Shown in pieces: positions 6,027 through 10,851 of a stretch of 10,851 nucleotides of DNA. Every line of letters begins with the position of its first letter. Position 1 is the stretch's first letter. Both the position numbers and the translations under genes were made by a program. The notes below the pieces were generated by a model. It worked only from the letters and a program-made list of their open reading frames with translations, was not told the origin of the DNA and made no database searches. This stretch comes from JBBRUG01 sp038247995 (GTDB taxonomy: Bacteria > Chloroflexota > Chloroflexia > Chloroflexales > Chloroflexaceae), in the NCBI GenBank assembly GCA_038247995.1, contig JBBRUG010000201.1, positions 1 through 10,851 on the forward strand. Reading direction: 5' to 3'.

Positions 6027-7676
6027 TTAACGCAACACAGTGGTATAGGTGAGGGCACGGCGCCCCGCCTCGTAAAAGATCCGTAGCTCATTGCCGGTAA
6101 TGGTGTAATCAACTTCGCCCAGGAGTGCATTAAAGATCGCGCGCTCCTGCGCCGACAGGGCATCGCTGGTGCATGCGGCGCGGGTGGTGGCCAGCGGGCT
6201 GAAGGTGATCGTGTCGGCGGTAGTGGTGTAGTCGCCGTTGAAGTTGTTGCAGCCGGTGCTGCCGGTAACTCGCGTGCCGTCGAAGGCGATCGTGGCGTCG
6301 CCGGTGGCGCTCTGCGGCGCGGCGACATCGCCGAACGAACTGAGTACCCAGCGCCCGGTCTGTAAGGTCAGCGCGCCGGCGATGCGGTAGGTCAGCGCCT
6401 GCCGCCCACTGTCGTAGCTGATCCGCAACTGGTCGCCGGCGATGCTGTAGTTCGTCGTGCCGGCGAGGGCGCCGAGAACGGCCCGCTCCTGGTTGGTGAT
6501 TGCTTCATCGGTGCAGGCGGCGGCGGTTACCAGGAAGGCTTCGAAGCTGATTGTGCTTGCCGTGGCGCTGTAGCCGCCGTTGAAGTTATTGCAGCCGGTC
6601 GTGCCGCTGGCGCGGGCGCCGTCGAAGGCGATTGTAGCGCTGCCGGAAGCCGCCTGCGGTGCTTCAACCGGCCCGAATGAGGCGAGTTGCCATGTGCCGC
6701 GCTCCAACCCCGCCGTGCCGGCCGTGCGATAGACCAGCGCCTGATCGCCGCTGTAGCTGATTGTGAGCCGGGTGCCGGCGACGCTGTAGTTCACCGTGCC
6801 GTCGAGCGCGGTAAAGATGGCGCGTTCCTGGTTGGCCAGCGCGGCTTCGGTGCAGAGCGCCAGGGTGCTGGCGAGCGGCTCGAAGGTGACATTGCCGGCG
6901 GTGGCGCTGTAGCCGCCGTTGAAGCTGTTGCAGCCGGTGCTGCCGCTCACCCGATCGCCTTCGAAAGCGAGCGTGGCGCTGCCGGCGGCGGGTTGCGGCG
7001 CGTTGGCGGGGCCGAACGAAACCAGTTCCCAGGGGCCGTTGAGCGTCAGCGCGGTTGCTGCGGGCGGCGGCGGTGTAGCCGTACCCTGGAGTTCAGCGCC
7101 CAGGCGCCCAAAGAGCACATTAAAGGGCGGGTCGTTGGCAGGGTGCAATTCGAAGCGCGTGCGCTCGAACCACTGCACGGTGTACTCGCGGCCCTCGATC
7201 ACCTCAACCATCGGGTCGGAGATCGGCAGGCCAAACAGGCCCAGGCTCTCTTCAAAGGTGATGCCGGGCGTGTTTGGGAAGTTCAGGCCAAATGCGCGGA
7301 ATGCCGTGAGGAATTCGCCGCAGACCTGCCGGCGGGTTTCCTGGAAGAAGCGACAATTCTCGGCGTCGGCCTGATTCTCGTCGAAGGGCGGGAAGGCTTG
7401 CCAGTCGCGGCCCTGCTGGGCCAGCACATCCACGCCGATGCGCCCAAGGAGCACATTATAGGGCGGCGCATTCTCGGGGTGGATTTCGAGCCGATGGCGC
7501 TCGAACCACTGGGTCTGGCGGGCGACGCCATCCTCGCCAATCACCGACTGCTCGGGGCCGAGCGGCAGGCCGAAGACGGCCAGCCCGCCGTTCTGCTCCC
7601 AATACCCGCGGATCGTGCCGCTGATGCAGAAGCCGGTTTCGCTAAAGCAACGCTCGCCGGTTTGGGCGCGGGACAC
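6027..7676 (-). CDS. Protein with two 'WFER-HP' repeats and three META (HslJ-like) domains
   Basis: The protein has 549 residues from the GTG at 7676. Residues 10-193 carry two related blocks. The first follows CFSETGFCISG and YWEQNGGLAVFGLPL; both contain QWFERxRxExHPxNxPPxNVL then GRxG, at residues 56-81 and 168-193. After a Pro-rich linker come three META domains, about 210-318, 324-433 and 436-545. Each has an SFG strand, TGCN[NS]FNG (Cys249, 362, 476), a second Cys (275, 388, 502) and an xQERAxxxAL helix. META domains occur in HslJ and other envelope proteins. The Cys pairs suggest an extracytoplasmic site, yet no signal peptide is seen. The chosen GTG lies within a 19-bp repeat array and has no Shine-Dalgarno site, so the N-terminus is uncertain. 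The frame stays open upstream into the DUF6325 gene without a usual start codon. Confidence 0.88.
   Translation of the reverse strand: MSRAQTGERCFSETGFCISGTIRGYWEQNGGLAVFGLPLGPEQSVIGEDGVARQTQWFERHRLEIHPENAPPYNVLLGRIGVDVLAQQGRDWQAFPPFDENQADAENCRFFQETRRQVCGEFLTAFRAFGLNFPNTPGITFEESLGLFGLPISDPMVEVIEGREYTVQWFERTRFELHPANDPPFNVLFGRLGAELQGTATPPPPAATALTLNGPWELVSFGPANAPQPAAGSATLAFEGDRVSGSTGCNSFNGGYSATAGNVTFEPLASTLALCTEAALANQERAIFTALDGTVNYSVAGTRLTISYSGDQALVYRTAGTAGLERGTWQLASFGPVEAPQAASGSATIAFDGARASGTTGCNNFNGGYSATASTISFEAFLVTAAACTDEAITNQERAVLGALAGTTNYSIAGDQLRISYDSGRQALTYRIAGALTLQTGRWVLSSFGDVAAPQSATGDATIAFDGTRVTGSTGCNNFNGDYTTTADTITFSPLATTRAACTSDALSAQERAIFNALLGEVDYTITGNELRIFYEAGRRALTYTTVLR
6042..7049 (-). 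repeat. Three tandem META-domain coding repeats (339-342 bp period)
   Basis: The three domain-coding units remain similar at DNA level. The plus-strand stretch starting CCGTTGAAG and leading into TTGCAGCCGGT occurs at 6235, 6577 and 6916, offsets of 342 and 339 bp (114 and 113 codons). This points to internal tandem duplication followed by divergence. Confidence 0.85.
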
Positions 7677-7728
7677 GGGCGCCGACGCGGGACACGGGCG
7701 CCGACGCGGGACACGGGCGCCGACGCGG
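7672..7728. repeat. Three perfect 19-bp direct repeats (GACACGGGCGCCGACGCGG)
   Basis: Three identical copies stand head to tail at 7672-7690, 7691-7709 and 7710-7728, between the DUF6325 gene and the META gene. Partial matches (GCGCGG before, GGCGCC after) flank them. The unit holds the palindrome GGCGCC. Because 19 is not a multiple of 3, copy-number change would shift any reading frame crossing the array. The GTG used as start of the META gene lies in the first copy. Confidence 0.95.
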
Positions 7729-7747
7729 GGCGCCCTTACGGGTACGG

Positions 7748-8173
7748 CTACTCGGCTTCCATTGCCGCGCGGGCGGCTTCGATCACGGCATGCGGGATGC
7801 GTTCGTTGGCGATGACTTGGCCATTGGCGCTGCGCACGGCGTCGGCGAAACGCGCCGCCCAGGTGTTTTCCCAGACGATCAGCCCCGCTGAGCTGTTCGG
7901 CGGCAGTTCGGCGGCGGCCAGTTCGATGTCTTCCATGCTCAGCAGGTCGCTCACTTCACCATCGAGATCGTCAAAGGGCAGGGCTTCATCGGGGTCGAGG
8001 GTGCTCAACTCGACGGTCAACATGTTCCCGTCGGCGTCTTTTTTGATGAATAACAAGTCGATGATGTGGACCGTGCCGCTAGCGACCAGTTCCTTTAGTG
8101 CAGGCACGATCTGGCCGTTGAACTTGTTGCCGGGAAAGGCAATCAGCATGTACTCGACTGGGCCGATGGGCAT
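7748..8173 (-). CDS. DUF6325 family protein
   Basis: This 141-residue soluble protein matches DUF6325 from start to end: MPIGPVEYMLIAFPGNKFNG, then VASGTVHIIDLLFIKKDADG (about 30-49), an acidic middle (DPDEALPFDDLDGEVSDLLS, about 60-79), ELPPNSSAGLIVWENTWAAR (about 89-108) and IANERIPHAVIEAA. No function is established for the family. The ATG at 8171-8173 has an excellent AAAGGAGG at ideal spacing. It follows the MFS remnant by 67 nt and precedes the META gene by 71 nt. Its layout resembles the DUF1269 protein without the glycine-rich insert. Confidence 0.92.
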   Translation of the reverse strand: MPIGPVEYMLIAFPGNKFNGQIVPALKELVASGTVHIIDLLFIKKDADGNMLTVELSTLDPDEALPFDDLDGEVSDLLSMEDIELAAAELPPNSSAGLIVWENTWAARFADAVRSANGQVIANERIPHAVIEAARAAMEAE

Positions 8174-8240
8174 GGCGGGCCTCCTTTATCGCACTGAGCA
8201 AAACGATTGAGCCGCTGAGGGCACAGAACGGTGTGGCTCG

Positions 8241-9171
8241 CTATTGCTCACCGACGGTTGGCCCAACAAGCGTGGGCTCACGCACCAGCAGGTGATCGGT
8301 GCGGGTTGTGTTGCGAAACCAGATCCAGACGACGAAGCCACTAAGTAAACACACGGCAGCGGCGATCAAGAACGCTGTGGCGATGCCTACCCCAAACGCC
8401 GCCCGGTATGCGCCCAGCAGGCCGATCTGTTCGAGTGCTGCGCCAATCGCACTGGTATCGTTGGTGGCGCCCATGCGCAGCGCCTCGTTGAGCAACTGCA
8501 GTGCGCGATCTTTCTGATCTTCATTTAAGCCTACGTTGGCCAGGCGGCGCTGGAAGTCGTAGAGGCCGGTGACTTGCACCACAGTGCTGAGGATCGCGCC
8601 GGACAATGCACCGCCAACCAGGGCCGCCGCCCGATTGATTGCGGCGCTGACGCCGATCAGATCGCCGGGTAGGGCACTGAAGAAGAGGTACGTCCATGAT
8701 GTTGATGCAAGCATGAAACCAACCCCAAATAGCCCCATCACTGGAATGAGTACAACATAAGGCGCCCACGACATCAGCATTGCCGTAAGCAATAAAGCAG
8801 AGGCGATGAAGAACAATCCGGTGGCAATTACTACCAGATACGACTGTTGGGTACTAAAGCGCAGCGCCCAGCGGATGACGAGTGCAGGCGCCACGATGAT
8901 CGGCAGCAGCGCCAGGCCGCTTAGCAGCACCGACCATTGCTGTACGGTCCAAAAGAACATGTACATCTGAATTGACGTACCCGCTGAGCGCAAAGCTGAG
9001 CGTCGCCGAAGCGATCAGGAGCAGCGAGAGGAATACCCGCGGCACCTGGGCTTCGCGCGTATGTAGGCCGGCTTGCAATTGGCGCGGCGACCAGAAGACC
9101 ATGATCAGGAGTCCCAGCACGCTGAGGCTCGCGGCGGCCAGGGTGATCGGGTTGCGCCAGGTGCCGTCGTT
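8241..9171 (-). pseudogene. Remnant of an MFS (DHA2-type) transporter, 5'-truncated and frameshifted
   Basis: Only the C-terminal half of a major facilitator transporter is present. Homology-like sequence begins at 9171 with NDGTWRNPITLAAA, directly after an in-frame TAG (9174-9172), and continues through membrane segments to SATLSFALSG. There the frame breaks. Reading resumes one base later as GTSIQMYMFFWTVQQWSVLL and runs to TAG at 8241-8243. Removing one base from the CCC run at 8980-8982 would join both parts smoothly. The second part alone (250 residues from a TTG at 8993) has about six membrane segments, including VMGLFGVGFMLASTSWTYLF and AAINRAAALVGGALSGAILS. No N-terminal half, ordinary start or Shine-Dalgarno site is seen, so it is very probably non-functional. 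A sequencing error could explain the frameshift but not the truncation. Confidence 0.85.
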
Positions 9172-9230
9172 CTAGCGCATTACCAACGGCAGCTTGCGCA
9201 GATGTCGTTTTAGCGCATCACCAACGGCAG
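9166..9230 (-). repeat. Imperfect 27-bp direct repeat encoding LPLVMR-stop (38-bp period)
   Basis: Two copies of CTGCCGTTGGTRATGCGCTA followed by RAACGAC stand at 9230-9204 and 9192-9166 on the minus strand, differing at two positions (TAA versus TAG is one). The first copy is the 3' end of the secreted-protein gene. The second is a non-coding duplicate whose stop touches the first codon of the MFS remnant. It marks a recombination or slippage junction. Confidence 0.9.
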
Positions 9231-10851
9231 ATTCACGCGATAGACTTGTTCCACCGGCGCGGCTGCGGCTTGCGCTGGGCCGTACACGTTGGTTGCGCCG
9301 CCGACTTCGTGCTCTTCCAGCCAATAGCTGTAGTTTTTGCCAGGTTGGGCTGATGCGTCCGTCCAACGATAAGCGGCGCCTTGACTGGCGCTGCCGCGGG
9401 CCGGGATCAGGGTAGCTGTGAGCCGTACCGCATCACTCAGGTCGCCGCTTGAACTGCGCAAGATGTGGAAACCCTGAGCGCCGATTTCAACACCGGTTTC
9501 CCAGCGCACTACCGGTTGGCCGTTTTCCAGGCCCGCAGTAAAGCGGCGCAGGGTTACGGCTGTTGGGTTGACGATCCTCAGCGGCGTCTGGAGCACATTA
9601 CTCGGGTAGTAGGTCCACAGATCGAGCCCTTTTTTGTCGCCGAAGCCGCCGTCGGGGAGGCAGATACTAGACGGATTTGCCGGTACCGTGAAGCCGAAAG
9701 CGCGCTGATTGGTGCGGCTGTCGAAGCCCAACAACCGGTCGCTGGCGTTGATCAGCGGCGGGTTGCCGAAGCCGCGTGGGTTCGCCGCATCACCGAGGCA
9801 GAGCGGGCCGTTTATTGCCGTGCCGACCAGGGTGCCTTCGGCGCTCCGGTAGCCGCGATCGTCGTAGAATGTGCCGAAGCAGCCCCCGTTCCAGGGCGGA
9901 CAATCGCCGACGCCGTCGCCGCTAGTATCGGGTGGATTGATCAGTTCCACTTCCGGGCCGCCATCGACGTTATTCTCCACGTCGAGGAATGGGAAGTGAA
10001 CCTCGCCACCTTGGATCGCTGCTGAGGCCAGGAAGTTGCCGACTGGGAACGGTGCGCCGGTGTTGTCGCGTCCGTTCCATGGTACGTTCACCGGGCCGGC
10101 GGCACCGGCAACGCCCCGCAATACACGATTGCTCGGCTCGGTCGGGTCGAAGTTCACCCCGTCGCGGCTCACTACAACATAATAGGCCCCCGGTTGGGTA
10201 GTGGTGAAGCTGAAGCTGCCACCCTCGTCGATCGACGTCTCCGGCGTGCTGGTCGGTCCGTTGAATGCGAGAGTGCTAATCTCCGGCGCAATCGCTTCGA
10301 TGGGGATGCTCAGCGCATTCAATACTAGCGGATCGGGGTTAGCAAGGAAAATGGGATACTCGGGCGGTAACAGGCGCACCCCGCCCTGAAGTTCGCGTAA
10401 CTGATTCTGCTCACGACCGGTAATCGTCGGATCAGCCATCAGGTTGCGGTAGAGCGGTGTACCATCGCTGTTTTGGAAGCCGAGTTGATTGACATAAAAC
10501 ACAAAACCGAATGGATCGCCGTCGAAGCGCACCCGATAGCGGAAGCCGGTGTCGGTAACAACCAGCGCCTCGCCGGAGATCGGTCGCCCGCCGTCGCCGG
10601 TATTGCCGGCATAATAATAGGCAAAGAGCCGGCCGGGTTGGTCGATCGCGCCATTGCGCACGGTCACATCCCAGGCCGTAACGCTAGTGCGCTGCAAGGG
10701 GCCGAAGTCGGCGGGCAGCGGATCGAGCAGACCGCTTACCGTCGGCTCGTCGTCGGAGTTGGCGCCGGATGGCCCAGTGAAGACAACCGCGTAGATCCCG
10801 GTTTCCGGCGCCGTAAAGGTGCAGGGCGTATAGCCGTTCGGCGCCGGCAGC
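9210..10851 (-). CDS. Large secreted protein with FlgD-like and fibronectin-like segments (3' part; start outside window)
   Basis: The frame is open from the right edge to TAA at 9210-9212, giving at least 546 residues. The sequence begins LPAPNGYTPCTFTAPETGIY, and the TTG at 10697 is an internal codon. It looks extracellular: low charge, rich in Gly, Asn, Pro and aromatic residues, with several Cys. A FlgD-like Ig motif (VPWNGRDNTGAPFPVGNFLA) lies near 10085-10026. Next is a Cys- and Asp-rich region (DTSGDGVGDCPPWNGGCFG). The C-terminus has RFTAGLENGQPVVRWETGVE and GFHILRS, a fibronectin-III-like domain frequent at the ends of bacterial surface proteins. The extreme end, YRVNLPLVMR, resembles short YLPLVxR termini that I associate from memory with secreted Chloroflexota proteins. 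Adhesin or surface-layer roles are possible but unproven. Confidence 0.88.
   Translation of the reverse strand, partial: LPAPNGYTPCTFTAPETGIYAVVFTGPSGANSDDEPTVSGLLDPLPADFGPLQRTSVTAWDVTVRNGAIDQPGRLFAYYYAGNTGDGGRPISGEALVVTDTGFRYRVRFDGDPFGFVFYVNQLGFQNSDGTPLYRNLMADPTITGREQNQLRELQGGVRLLPPEYPIFLANPDPLVLNALSIPIEAIAPEISTLAFNGPTSTPETSIDEGGSFSFTTTQPGAYYVVVSRDGVNFDPTEPSNRVLRGVAGAAGPVNVPWNGRDNTGAPFPVGNFLASAAIQGGEVHFPFLDVENNVDGGPEVELINPPDTSGDGVGDCPPWNGGCFGTFYDDRGYRSAEGTLVGTAINGPLCLGDAANPRGFGNPPLINASDRLLGFDSRTNQRAFGFTVPANPSSICLPDGGFGDKKGLDLWTYYPSNVLQTPLRIVNPTAVTLRRFTAGLENGQPVVRWETGVEIGAQGFHILRSSSGDLSDAVRLTATLIPARGSASQGAAYRWTDASAQPGKNYSYWLEEHEVGGATNVYGPAQAAAAPVEQVYRVNLPLVMR

Noticed and set aside
6687..8210. 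Long plus-strand open frame of 507 codons
   Set aside because: It lies antisense to the META and DUF6325 genes and crosses the 19-bp repeats. Its length reflects GC-rich codon use on the other strand, and the sequence has no recognisable domains.
8980..8993. Programmed frameshift in the MFS gene
   Set aside because: There is no slippery heptamer or downstream structure, and the gene already lacks its N-terminal half, so decay is the simpler explanation.
9172..9366. Short minus-strand frame also ending LPLVMR
   Set aside because: Only the last codons derive from the duplicated segment. The rest overlaps the secreted-protein gene in another frame and is not protein-like.

Overview
The window looks like chromosomal DNA of a Chloroflexota bacterium, probably a filamentous member of the Chloroflexales. 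The DNA is GC-rich. The gene content fits that group: a secreted protein with an FlgD-like segment ending in LPLVMR, a protein combining 'WFER..ElHP' repeats with three META domains, DUF6325 and DUF1269 proteins, a VIT1/CCC1-like membrane protein, and heptamer and palindromic intergenic repeats. The lineage is inferred from protein style, not from a marker gene.

Every gene I can support is on the minus strand, so transcription runs from right to left. In that order: the 3' part of a large secreted protein (9210 to the window edge); a decayed MFS transporter lacking its N-terminal half and carrying a frameshift (8241-9171); a DUF6325 protein (7748-8173); a three-META-domain protein (6027-7676); a DUF937-like protein (4981-6006); a DUF1269 protein (4398-4892); an HdeD/DUF308 membrane protein (3789-4340); a VIT1/CCC1-like membrane protein (3041-3778); glutaminase GlsA (1991-2983); a Yip1-like membrane protein (1328-1987); and a membrane-anchored alpha/beta hydrolase (258-1331). 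The left edge (1-255) is non-coding and built almost entirely of 7-bp repeats.

The genes fall into two tightly packed sets. From DUF6325 to the VIT1/CCC1-like gene, most gaps are short and many starts have strong Shine-Dalgarno sites. The predicted products are small membrane or envelope-associated proteins of families often linked to stress (HdeD, META/HslJ, DUF1269). A joint role in envelope or acid stress is inference. The second set, glsA, Yip1-like and hydrolase, has gaps of 3 and -3 nt and is probably translationally coupled. A perfect GTAGAGACGG... hairpin separates the two sets.

No wholly new defence or mobile system is visible. The points most worth a second look are: (1) the hydrolase, whose best start is a GTA where GTG would be expected, which restores a membrane anchor; (2) a glutaminase with Ala in place of a substrate-binding Glu; (3) the MFS pseudogene beginning exactly at a duplicated LPLVMR-stop segment; (4) a META gene whose start lies in a three-copy 19-bp repeat and which lacks a signal peptide; (5) two similar hairpins flanking the DUF1269 gene; (6) a similar layout in the DUF1269 and DUF6325 proteins.
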